Part shown: piece after piece, positions 1-5,975 of the stretch | How positions within the stretch are numbered: position 1 is the first letter of the stretch | Layout of the letters: each line of letters begins with the position of its first letter | Source: an uncultured Collinsella sp. | GTDB taxonomy: Bacteria; Actinomycetota; Coriobacteriia; Coriobacteriales; Coriobacteriaceae | Reading direction: 5' to 3' | DNA length: 9,149 bases | Assembly: GCA_902462065.1 (NCBI GenBank) | Contig: CABQAK010000059.1 | Location: 1-9,149, forward strand | Position numbers and translations under genes: made by a program | Notes under the pieces: generated by a model | What the model saw: the letters and a program-made list of their open reading frames with translations, nothing else | What the model was told of the DNA's origin: nothing | Database searches by the model: none

Positions 1-14
1 TGTAAGCCTTTCGG

Positions 15-2507
15 TTAGCTGATTCCCACAAACATGCAGCCCGAGGTCGCCCCGCGTAGGCGGGCGGCGGGCTTGCGGCCCGCCTGCGCCGCTTCGACGG
101 CACGACGGACGCGGGCGACGGCACGGCCAATCTCATCGGCCTCGAGCAGAGTTCCGTCCACCATGAGACGACGCACACCGGCATCGAGCAGCTGAGGAAC
201 CTGCGGCGTGAGGTCGATGGGGTAGGCGTCGTACAGGCGAGAGCGGCCATGGATGTCGGTGCGGACAGGCATGACCTTGCCGTCGATATTCTTGAGCGAG
301 AGCTTACGGGCACGCAGGCGGCAGTTGGCACAATCGTGGATGCAGCCGTTGGCAACCTGCAGAATGCAATGCTCGCTTGTCATAACGCGCGGGCGGCCGA
401 AAACGGTGATGCCCAGGGCTGCGGGCGCGGAGGTGCCAAGCGAGACAATCTCGTCGAGCGTGATTTCGGGCGAGAGCCAAAACACACCGGCTCCGCGCTC
501 GGCAAGTGCCTCCATGCAGGGCGTGTTGTGCACCGGCAGGCAAGAGCGAATCTCGGCCGTGGCGCCGGCCTGCGCGGCCAGGGCAAGCTCGGAGATGTTG
601 CCAATAGCGACCGTGGCACCGGCAACAACCCACGGGTCAACGCGCTCGTGGTCGACGGCGCGGCAGACCTCGTCGAGTATGGGCACGATGCCCTGCTCAA
701 ATGCATCGGCAGGGGAGAGTTCGACGGCTTCGAGCGCGTCAGTGGTCATATAGATGCGCGTGGCGCCCTCGGCACGAGCTGCCTCGGCGGCTTCGAGCGT
801 GGTGACGGTGGCGCAGATCTGCGGCTCGTCACGGTAATGCTCGGGCATGGCGCGCGTACATTTGTCGAGCGCCGGCAACTCGAGCGTTTTCGCGCGTTCC
901 TCGTACGGCGACAGAATGGCCTCCTCCAGCGCCTTGCAGGCGGCGGCGCGCACCTTGTGCACGGCGGAGAAGCCCATACCGCAGCAGGCGTCGAGCGAAA
1001 CGTCAAAGCTCGCTGCCTCAAAGGGCGAGGAGCCCATGCGGCCCACATGCTCAACCAGGTCTGCCACCACGACGACGCGGGTCTTGGCGGCCTCGACGGT
1101 AAAGCCCGTGGCCGTGGCCGTAAGCGATGGGTCGTCGCAGCAAGTAAGCGTGACGGCAAACGGTTCACCCAAACGTGCCACGACGGTTACATCCACGGCG
1201 CGGCGGCGCAGCACATCGCGTTTGAGCGCGGCGCCGGCGGCATCGATGGCGCGCTGGCTACGGATGACGCGCACGCGGCAGCCCTCGGGCATGCTGCGGG
1301 GCACGCGACACTCGATGATGTCACCGGCGGCGGCATCATCGGTAGCGATAGTGGTTAGGAACTGGTCAAACTCGTTATCGTGGCGAAGCTCCAGTAGGTC
1401 GCCCTTGCCCACGGGCTCAAACAGCTCAATGCGGGCGATGGCGGCGCGGCGACGGCGGTCGTCGGGCTTGAGGCCGCGCACATCGCGGTTGGCCGGGCGG
1501 CTGCCCAGCACCGTGCCCACGATCTGGCCGCGGTTGTTGGAACGCTCGTAACTCATCATCTCGTCGCCCGAGGTGCCGTCCTGATAGGCGTGCGTAAAGT
1601 CGCGGTTGAAGCAGCGCTTGAGTTGGCGCTGGCGGGCGGCTTCCTCGTCCTTGGCAACGGTGGCTCCGGATAGCATGTCGTCAATTTCGTGACGATACAC
1701 ATCAACGATGGAGTACACGTAATCGGGCGCCTTCATGCGGCCCTCGAGCTTGAGCGACGCGGCGCCGGCGTCGTACAGACGGCGAACAAGCTGTGAGGTG
1801 TTGGTGTCACGCGGGCATAGTGCACGCTCGCGGCCGGCGGGGGAGAGCGTGCGACCGTTCTCGTCAATCAGCTCGTAGGGCAGGCGGCAGGGCTGGGCGC
1901 ACATGCCACGGTTGGCCGAGCGGCCCGCCATGGCAAAGCTCGAAAGCAGGCATAGGCCCGAGTAGCAAAAGCAGATGGCGCCATGGCTAAAGACCTCAAG
2001 GTCCACATCGGGCGCGGCATCATGAATGGCGGCAATCTCGTCGATGGAAAGCTCGCGCGAGAGGGTCACACGGTCGGCGCCCTGCTCGCGGCACCAAAGG
2101 GTTCCGCGGTCGTCGTGGATGTTTGCTTGGGTTGAAATGTGCGTCTCGATGCCGGGCATCGTGCGCTTGACCTCAAAGAACAGGCCCCAGTCCTGGATGA
2201 TGAAGGCGTCGGCGCCCAGCGTGGAGCAGCGATGGATGAGTTGCAGCGCATCGCCCATCTCGGACTGCTTGATGACGATGTTGACCGTGACGTAGACGCG
2301 CGAGCCGGCCAGGTGCGCGGCGCGGCAGGCCTGCTCAAAGGCCTCGTCGGTAAAGTTGGTGGCCTTGCGGCGGGCGTTGAAGCTGCCCATGCCACAGTAG
2401 ATGGCGTCTGCCCCGGCAGCGAGCGCGGCGGCAAAGGGCTCCGGGCCTCCGGCGGGGGCCAAAAGCTCGGGTCTGCGGTTAGTGGTTCGACTGGCGTTTG
2501 CGGTCAT
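15..2507 (-). CDS. U32 family peptidase-like Fe-S protein with DUF3656 (RlhA/YdcP-like)
   Basis: The 830-residue protein opens with the U32 TIM-barrel start (PELLAPAG, residues 13-20; DAIYCGMGSFNAR, about 34-46). It carries the U32 signature around residues 171-207 (EVFSHGAICFCYSGLC, then RSANRGMCAQPCR). C179, C186, C203 and C207 have the spacing of the iron-sulfur ligands seen in this family. The NNRGQIVG segment and the later VGRMGSSPF region match the DUF3656 insertion. A C-terminal U32 lobe has a second Cys group (C714, C722, C726, C729). Despite the name, characterised relatives such as E. coli RlhA modify RNA (23S rRNA C2501 hydroxylation) rather than clearly acting as proteases. A cytoplasmic RNA-modification role is therefore likely, but the substrate here is not proven. 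It is longer than RlhA (about 650 residues). The ATG is preceded by AAAGG about 6 nt upstream. It is monocistronic in this view and divergent from ridA. Confidence 0.93.
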   Translation of the reverse strand: MTANASRTTNRRPELLAPAGGPEPFAAALAAGADAIYCGMGSFNARRKATNFTDEAFEQACRAAHLAGSRVYVTVNIVIKQSEMGDALQLIHRCSTLGADAFIIQDWGLFFEVKRTMPGIETHISTQANIHDDRGTLWCREQGADRVTLSRELSIDEIAAIHDAAPDVDLEVFSHGAICFCYSGLCLLSSFAMAGRSANRGMCAQPCRLPYELIDENGRTLSPAGRERALCPRDTNTSQLVRRLYDAGAASLKLEGRMKAPDYVYSIVDVYRHEIDDMLSGATVAKDEEAARQRQLKRCFNRDFTHAYQDGTSGDEMMSYERSNNRGQIVGTVLGSRPANRDVRGLKPDDRRRRAAIARIELFEPVGKGDLLELRHDNEFDQFLTTIATDDAAAGDIIECRVPRSMPEGCRVRVIRSQRAIDAAGAALKRDVLRRRAVDVTVVARLGEPFAVTLTCCDDPSLTATATGFTVEAAKTRVVVVADLVEHVGRMGSSPFEAASFDVSLDACCGMGFSAVHKVRAAACKALEEAILSPYEERAKTLELPALDKCTRAMPEHYRDEPQICATVTTLEAAEAARAEGATRIYMTTDALEAVELSPADAFEQGIVPILDEVCRAVDHERVDPWVVAGATVAIGNISELALAAQAGATAEIRSCLPVHNTPCMEALAERGAGVFWLSPEITLDEIVSLGTSAPAALGITVFGRPRVMTSEHCILQVANGCIHDCANCRLRARKLSLKNIDGKVMPVRTDIHGRSRLYDAYPIDLTPQVPQLLDAGVRRLMVDGTLLEADEIGRAVARVRRAVEAAQAGRKPAARLRGATSGCMFVGIS

Positions 2508-2539
2508 ATCCTGCCTTTCAAAATGCTCAGATACTCAAA

Positions 2540-2545
2540 AGTATA
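2540..2545 (-). promoter_or_regulatory. candidate -10 element for the U32 gene
   Basis: On the minus strand the hexamer TATACT (5 of 6 to TATAAT) lies 33 bp upstream of the U32 start codon. That would give a short leader of about 25 nt. No convincing -35 hexamer lies at 16-18 bp spacing, so this is a weak prediction. Confidence 0.3.
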
Positions 2546-2613
2546 GTGGCGCCGTCGCGATGGGCGATGCCCGCAGCCTAAGCAGGATAAAGTCTTCAGC
2601 AGCCCTTGCAGCA

Positions 2614-2685
2614 AAAATGATCCGTTTCCCTCCGTCCCCCATGGATCACCTGATCCGCTGGGGACGGAGGGAAACGGATCATTTT
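2614..2685. repeat. 72-bp palindromic element: perfect 26-bp inverted repeat with a palindromic loop
   Basis: Bases 2614-2639 are the exact reverse complement of 2660-2685 (26 of 26 pairs). The arms begin AAAATGATCCG and end CGGATCATTTT. The 20-base loop contains a further perfect inverted repeat, GGATCA (2643-2648) and TGATCC (2651-2656), separated by CC. The six bases TGATCC/GGATCA thus occur four times in alternating orientation (2618, 2643, 2651, 2675). A-tracts and T-tracts at both ends would let it act as an intrinsic terminator in either direction. However, it lies between two divergent genes, where neither needs a terminator. A REP-like or MITE-like repeat, or a terminator of an unseen short transcript, fits better. 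No clear target-site duplication is visible. Confidence 0.9.
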
Positions 2686-2767
2686 GAGCTTCACCGTCCG
2701 GTCGTGCCGTTCAGCGGCCGACAGGCGCCGTTGGGCGATAAATTATTCTCGCAACGTGATAATAATC

Positions 2768-2796
2768 TTGCATCGCGCGGAAACCTTGAGTACTAT
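2768..2796 (+). promoter_or_regulatory. candidate sigma70-like promoter for ridA
   Basis: TTGCAT (2768-2773) and TACTAT (2791-2796) are separated by exactly 17 bp in an otherwise AT-richer stretch. The -10 matches 4 of 6 and the -35 only 3 of 6 consensus bases. It would give a leader of roughly 80-85 nt ahead of the ridA start. Confidence 0.3.
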
Positions 2797-2835
2797 CCCA
2801 AATCAAGCGCGGCGTTCAGACCGAATTGTGCCTCC

Positions 2836-2849
2836 CGGTGTGAACACCG
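2836..2849. promoter_or_regulatory. 14-bp inverted repeat in the ridA leader, possible operator
   Basis: CGGTGT and ACACCG are perfect inverted 6-mers separated by GA. The site lies about 40 bp downstream of the candidate ridA -10 and 26 bp before the ribosome binding site. The spacing is too tight for a good RNA hairpin, so a protein-binding site is the likelier reading. It could also be chance. Confidence 0.25.
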
Positions 2850-2886
2850 CGCTCACGCTCTCTCAATTGATCGTAAGGAGAAAAAC

Positions 2887-3264
2887 ATGAGCAAGACCGT
2901 CGTGTCTTCCGATAACGCACCCGCAGCCATCGGCCCGTATTCCCCCGGTATCCAGGCCGACAACATGGTGTTCCTGTCCGGCCAGCTGGGCATCGATCCC
3001 GCGACCGGCAAGATGCCCGAGGGCGTCGAGGCCCAGGCCAAGCAGTCCCTCGCCAACGTCGAGGCCCTGCTGACCGCTGCCGGCGCTACCTTTGCCGATG
3101 TCGTCAAGACCACGGTCTACCTGGCCGACATCGCCGACTTCGCCGCCGTGAACGAGATCTACGCCTCCAAGTTTGAGGCCCCGTTCCCCGCGCGCAGCGC
3201 CTTCCAGGTTGCCGCCCTTCCGGCTGGCGGTCTGGTCGAGATCGAGGTCGTTGCCGCTCTCTAA
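2887..3264 (+). CDS. ridA: RidA family reactive enamine/imine deaminase
   Basis: The 125-residue protein aligns along its length with E. coli RidA (128 residues). Shared features are the opening MSKT...NAPAAIGPYSPG, the SGQLGIDP strand, and AQAKQSLANVEALL. The catalytic Arg is R103 in PARSAF (E. coli R105), and E118 in VEIE corresponds to E. coli E120. RidA proteins are cytoplasmic trimers. They hydrolyse reactive enamines and imines such as 2-aminoacrylate to 2-keto acids and ammonia, protecting PLP enzymes. The ATG at 2887 is chosen because AAGGAG (2875-2880) sits 6 nt upstream; the same frame stays open further upstream but without another such site. The gene stands alone, faces the YheO-like regulator, and ends in a strong terminator. 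In this locus it may protect against enamines from purine-derived amino acid breakdown (inference). Confidence 0.96.
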   Translation: MSKTVVSSDNAPAAIGPYSPGIQADNMVFLSGQLGIDPATGKMPEGVEAQAKQSLANVEALLTAAGATFADVVKTTVYLADIADFAAVNEIYASKFEAPFPARSAFQVAALPAGGLVEIEVVAAL

Positions 3265-3294
3265 GGCGTTGGCCACAACTAAACATGACATGCA

Positions 3295-3332
3295 AAAAGA
3301 CCCTGCAGCGCGTGCGAGCTGCAGGGTCTTTT
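3295..3332. terminator. intrinsic terminator shared by ridA and the convergent regulator gene
   Basis: A perfect 14-bp stem (AAAAGACCCTGCAG, 3295-3308, with CTGCAGGGTCTTTT, 3319-3332) encloses a 10-nt loop. The core is GC-rich and ends in T-tracts on both strands. It lies 30 bp after the ridA stop and 44 bp before the convergent stop, so it probably works in both directions. Confidence 0.93.
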
Positions 3333-3376
3333 GTTAAGTGACGGATCGCTTGTGGAGCCGCGCTTCATTTTGCTCG

Positions 3377-4033
3377 TTAGCCTTCCTTTCGGACTTTTTG
3401 CAGGTAGCGGTAGACGCTGGGCTCCGAGATGCCCAGCGCGGTGGCGGCGCAGGCAACAGCGCCCTTGAGCATGAACACCCCGTTGCCGTTGAGGTGGCGA
3501 ATGACGTCCACGCGGTCGCTCTGACCAAGCGACGCTACATCCAGCCCACGCGCGCTCAGCAACTCGGCAATGCTGCGGTCGATGAGCTCCTGTGTGGACT
3601 CCGAAAGGCTTTCGACCTCGATAGGGGCGGGCTCCGTGCGCGTTGGCGCCGCGTCGAAGCACGCCATGAGCTGCTGCGCCATGGCGTTGATGGAGCGTAC
3701 GGTCGAGAGGTCGGTGTTGACGCAGAGCATACCGACGATCTCGTCATTCTCGCGGATAAAGTACGTCGCTGACTCCAACGTCTTGCCTCCGGCGCCGCGG
3801 CCCTCGTAGCCCGTAATAAACGGCAGGTCGCGATACTTGGCGTCGTGCATGATCTTGAGTGCCAGATCGGTGGCGGGACCGCCGACCTTGCGGCCGCTCA
3901 CGATGCCGTTGCGAATATCGACGATGGCGTGGTCGGGATCCGAGAAATCGTGCAGCACGATTTCGCTGTTTTTGCCGAGTATCTGCTCCAGAAAATCGAC
4001 CATCGGCAAAAAGCGACGTACGGTCTCGTTCAC
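3377..4033 (-). CDS. YheO/DauR-like transcriptional regulator (PAS-like sensor + HTH)
   Basis: Starting at GTG 4033 gives 218 residues, the usual size of this family. Residues about 8-115 match the YheO-type PAS domain (VLHDFSDPDHAIVDIRNG, then SGRKVGGPATDLAL at 46-59, and VGMLCVNTDLS at about 100-110). A short linker of about 30 residues follows. Residues about 186-213 match the DauR-type helix-turn-helix (FMLKGAVACAATALGISEPS, then VYRYL). The GTG is preferred because AAAGGAG lies 6 nt upstream. The longer in-frame ATG starts at 4084 and 4174 lack a ribosome binding site and would add residues outside the family domain. Relatives such as DauR respond to small nitrogenous metabolites. The gene diverges from the permease-ssnA-ygfK train, so local control of that operon, and of itself, is likely. 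The ligand is unknown. Confidence 0.93.
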   Translation of the reverse strand: MNETVRRFLPMVDFLEQILGKNSEIVLHDFSDPDHAIVDIRNGIVSGRKVGGPATDLALKIMHDAKYRDLPFITGYEGRGAGGKTLESATYFIRENDEIVGMLCVNTDLSTVRSINAMAQQLMACFDAAPTRTEPAPIEVESLSESTQELIDRSIAELLSARGLDVASLGQSDRVDVIRHLNGNGVFMLKGAVACAATALGISEPSVYRYLQKVRKEG

Positions 4034-4166
4034 GGGCAACTCCTTTGGGTGAAATCGGAAATGTTCATAACAATTTTTTCTCATGGTAACACGCTGCCCA
4101 TCATCTCGTATATCCGCAGGTACATTGCGTAATGCAGACGAACGGTAGGAATTTAGCGGTAAACGG

Positions 4167-4201
4167 TTGACCAAAAGAAATGTTAGATGTTATTTTGACC
4201 A
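4167..4201 (+). promoter_or_regulatory. two direct TTGACCA motifs, candidate operator (inverted third copy at 4379-4385)
   Basis: TTGACCA occurs at 4167-4173 and 4195-4201, 28 bp apart, and its exact reverse complement TGGTCAA abuts the permease start codon at 4379-4385. Three copies of a 7-mer in 350 bp is more than expected by chance (roughly 0.04 expected on both strands). They could bind the divergent PAS-HTH regulator. A caution is that TTGAC is also a -35 core, and TTGACC (4167) with TATTTT (4191) is a possible weak promoter at 18-bp spacing. Confidence 0.35.
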
Positions 4202-4269
4202 GACACTTTCCTGACCTGCGGAAATGCGTAATTTCAGCTGAAGAATAGTCTGATAACAAAAAATTATTA

Positions 4270-4298
4270 TTGAGAATGAGAATCATCTTTAATACGAT
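4270..4298 (+). promoter_or_regulatory. probable sigma70-like promoter of the permease operon
   Basis: TTGAGA (4270-4275, 5 of 6 to consensus) and TACGAT (4293-4298, 4 of 6) are separated by exactly 17 bp and preceded by an A/T-rich stretch. Transcription would begin near 4305, giving a leader of about 80 nt before the permease ATG. Confidence 0.5.
4272..4290 (+). promoter_or_regulatory. Fur-box-like operator inside the promoter spacer
   Basis: The 19-mer from 4272 (GAGAATGAGAATCATCTTT) matches the classical Fur consensus GATAATGATAATCATTATC at 14 of 19 positions, including the palindromic core ATGA-N3-TCAT. It fills the space between the -35 and -10, where repressor binding would block RNA polymerase. 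Fur-family proteins have related sites (Fur, PerR, Zur), so the metal or signal is not determined. AT-rich promoter DNA can match by chance. Confidence 0.4.
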
Positions 4299-4385
4299 AT
4301 GCAATGAAGGCACAACCTCAACCCCGCACTGCGTCACAATAGAGCGTTAGATGCGAAAACAACTACTTCGAGGATTGGTGGTCAA

Positions 4386-5780
4386 ATGACCCAGGAGACG
4401 GTTACGAACGGCACTGAAGCCCTGTTCACTCGCGAAGGCATGCCTCCCGTTAAGGAAATGATCCCGTGTGCCCTTCAGCACGTACTGGCATCGTTTGCCG
4501 GCATCATTACCCCGGCGGTCATCATGGCCGGCGTCTACGGCTTTAATAGCCAGCAGAGCACCGACATCATCCAGGTCGCGCTCATTCTTTCGGCGATCGA
4601 TACGGCCCTTCAGGCCTTCGCTCCCTTCCGTCGCATCGGCGGCGGCCTGCCCATCGTCATGGGCGTTTCGTTCGCGTTCCTGCCGGCCCTGCAGGCCATG
4701 GGTGCCTCGGGTTTTAGCTTTGGTGCGCTGCTGGGCGGCGAGATCGTCGGCGGCGCCGTCGCGGTCCTCTTTGGTCTGGCCTACAGCAAGATCAAGTGGC
4801 TGTTCCCGCCCGTCGTGACCGGTACGGTCATCTTCTCCATCGGCGTTTCGCTGTATCCCACGGCCGTCAAGTATATGGCCGGCGGTATGGGTACGCCGCT
4901 GTGGGGTACCCCGCAGGCCTGGTGCGTCGCTCTTATCACCTTCGCCGTGGTCTTTGCGCTCGCCAACTTTGGCAAGGGCACGCTCAAGCTGGGATCCGTG
5001 TTCTTTGGCATGATCGTTGGCATGATCGTCTCCATCCCCTTTGGCATGATCGACTTCTCCAGCGTCGCCACCGCTCAGGTCTTCGCTCTTCCCAAGCTCA
5101 TGCCCTACGCGCTCGAGTTTGATCCCGAGGTCTGCATTACCCTCGCTGTCGTGTTCCCCATGGTTGCTATTCAGGTTATCGGTGACGTCTCCGCCGCCTG
5201 CCTGGGCTCCATCGACCGTATGCCCACCGAGCGCGAGCTCTCCGGCGCTATCGTGTCCCAGGGCCTCACCTCTATGGTCGGCGGCCTGCTGGGCGGTCTT
5301 CCCACCAGCGCCCTTGGCCAGAACGTGGGCATCATCTGCTCCAACAAGGTCGTCAACAAGTGGGTCTTTGTGATCATCGCGGCCGTCTTTGCCATCGCCG
5401 GTCTGTTCCCGCAGCTCTCTGCCGTTCTTTCCGCTATCCCGCAGCCCGTCATCGGCGGCGCGACCGTCGGCGTCTTTGGTACCATCACCATGAACGGCGT
5501 GCGCATGTTCACCCGCGAGGGCCTCACGCAGCGCACTACCACTATCGTCGGCACCTCCGTCGTCTTTGGCCTGGGTATCTGGATGGCCAGCGGTTGCCTT
5601 GCCGGCGAGGGTATGCCCGCCTGGGTGTCCACCGTCATCGGCTCCAATGCCGTAACCCCCACCGCCATCATGGCCATTGTCCTTAACCTGATCCTTCCGC
5701 AGACGCCGGTCGTGGCTCAGCACATCGATGCTGCCAAGGACGCTGCCGTGGATCTGGTCTTGCCCGAGAGCAAGAAGTAA
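4386..5780 (+). CDS. NCS2 family nucleobase (xanthine/uracil/uric acid-type) permease
   Basis: The 464-residue inner-membrane protein has the hydrophobic pattern of the 14-segment NCS2 (UraA/XanQ) fold. Family landmarks are the QH motif in TM1 (Q31-H32), the TM8 IGD motif (G266-D267), and the TM10 QNVG motif (Q312-N313), which in XanQ is Q324-N325 and contacts the purine. The TM8 carboxylate of XanQ (E272) and UraA (E241) aligns with Q263 here; the codon at 5172-5174 is CAG. It should import a purine or pyrimidine base, normally with protons. The neighbouring ssnA and ygfK favour a purine. The ATG at 4386 has a rather distant, partial ribosome binding site (CGAGGA, 4369-4374). It is the first gene of a plus-strand train and divergent from the regulator. 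Confidence 0.92.
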   Translation: MTQETVTNGTEALFTREGMPPVKEMIPCALQHVLASFAGIITPAVIMAGVYGFNSQQSTDIIQVALILSAIDTALQAFAPFRRIGGGLPIVMGVSFAFLPALQAMGASGFSFGALLGGEIVGGAVAVLFGLAYSKIKWLFPPVVTGTVIFSIGVSLYPTAVKYMAGGMGTPLWGTPQAWCVALITFAVVFALANFGKGTLKLGSVFFGMIVGMIVSIPFGMIDFSSVATAQVFALPKLMPYALEFDPEVCITLAVVFPMVAIQVIGDVSAACLGSIDRMPTERELSGAIVSQGLTSMVGGLLGGLPTSALGQNVGIICSNKVVNKWVFVIIAAVFAIAGLFPQLSAVLSAIPQPVIGGATVGVFGTITMNGVRMFTREGLTQRTTTIVGTSVVFGLGIWMASGCLAGEGMPAWVSTVIGSNAVTPTAIMAIVLNLILPQTPVVAQHIDAAKDAAVDLVLPESKK

Positions 5781-5796
5781 CCAATTCGGTGCTATT

Positions 5797-5828
5797 CGTC
5801 GGCGGACGCATCGCCTCGTCCGCCGACG
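5797..5828 (+). other. intercistronic hairpin after the permease gene
   Basis: CGTCGGCGGACG (5797-5808) pairs perfectly over 12 bp with 5817-5828, leaving the 8-nt loop CATCGCCT. It starts 16 nt past the permease stop and has no T-tract, so it is not a standard terminator. Such stems often stabilise the upstream mRNA or set differential expression within an operon. Confidence 0.75.
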
Positions 5829-5831
5829 CCA

Positions 5832-5870
5832 TGCGGCGCCAAGCCGCACTTCAAAGGGCTTGTCCCTTTG
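5832..5870 (+). other. two further short hairpins in the permease-ssnA gap
   Basis: TGCGGC (5832-5837) pairs with GCCGCA (5843-5848) around a 5-nt loop. CAAAGGG (5852-5858) pairs with CCCTTTG (5864-5870) around CTTGT, with a possible outer CTTC/GAAG extension past a bulge. Together with the stem just upstream they make a compact structured segment. It does not resemble a purine or other riboswitch that I recognise. Confidence 0.5.
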
Positions 5871-5930
5871 GTGAAGCGTTGACGGGAGAGGGCCCGTTTC
5901 CGGTGTAGGCCGGCGCTTCGCACTCCGCCA

Positions 5931-5960
5931 TGTCAGAGGTGTCAAACCCCGCCTCTGATG
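5931..5960 (+). other. hairpin just upstream of the ssnA ribosome binding site
   Basis: Bases 5931-5941 pair with 5950-5960. The core TCAGAGG/CCTCTGA is perfect, and G-U pairs extend it to 11 bp with an 8-nt loop. The stem ends 3 nt before the AAGGGAG ribosome binding site, so it may influence ssnA translation. Confidence 0.5.
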
Positions 5961-5975
5961 TTGAAGGGAGCATCC

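Larger units (their letters stand above)
4034..4385. other. AT-rich divergent control region between the regulator and the permease
   Basis: This 352-bp stretch is much richer in A/T than its neighbours and shows no convincing gene. Besides the promoter, Fur-like site and TTGACCA sites listed separately, it holds a repeated pair of words. CCGCAGG (4114-4120) is followed by TGCGTAAT (4126-4133); CCTGCGG (4215-4221), its inverted form, is followed by TGCGTAAT (4225-4232). The TGCGTAAT copies are 99 bp apart in the same orientation. A run of A/T at 4256-4270 just upstream of the permease -35 could act as an UP element. No clear promoter for the minus-strand regulator was found. Confidence 0.6.

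Noticed and set aside
249..1358. A 369-codon plus-strand open frame opposite the U32 gene
   Set aside because: The U32 motifs on the other strand are decisive; this frame has no family resemblance and is explained by high GC content.
2614..2685. CRISPR repeat or insertion sequence remnant
   Set aside because: There is a single palindrome with no spacer array, no transposase fragment and no convincing target-site duplication; only a short REP/MITE-type element remains possible.
2401..2886. N-terminal extension of the ridA frame giving a 287-residue product
   Set aside because: It would overlap the U32 start and read through the 72-bp palindrome. RidA family length and the AAGGAG site fix the start at 2887.
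4034..4174. Longer ATG starts (4084, 4174) for the YheO-like regulator
   Set aside because: Neither has a ribosome binding site, the extra residues do not belong to the domain, and GTG 4033 has AAAGGAG at ideal spacing.
5797..5870. Transcription terminator between permease and ssnA
   Set aside because: The stems are strong but no T-tract follows any of them, so readthrough into ssnA is more likely.
5781..5975. Purine or xanthine riboswitch ahead of ssnA
   Set aside because: The gene context invites it, but I see none of the conserved purine-aptamer loop sequences, only unrelated GC-rich hairpins.
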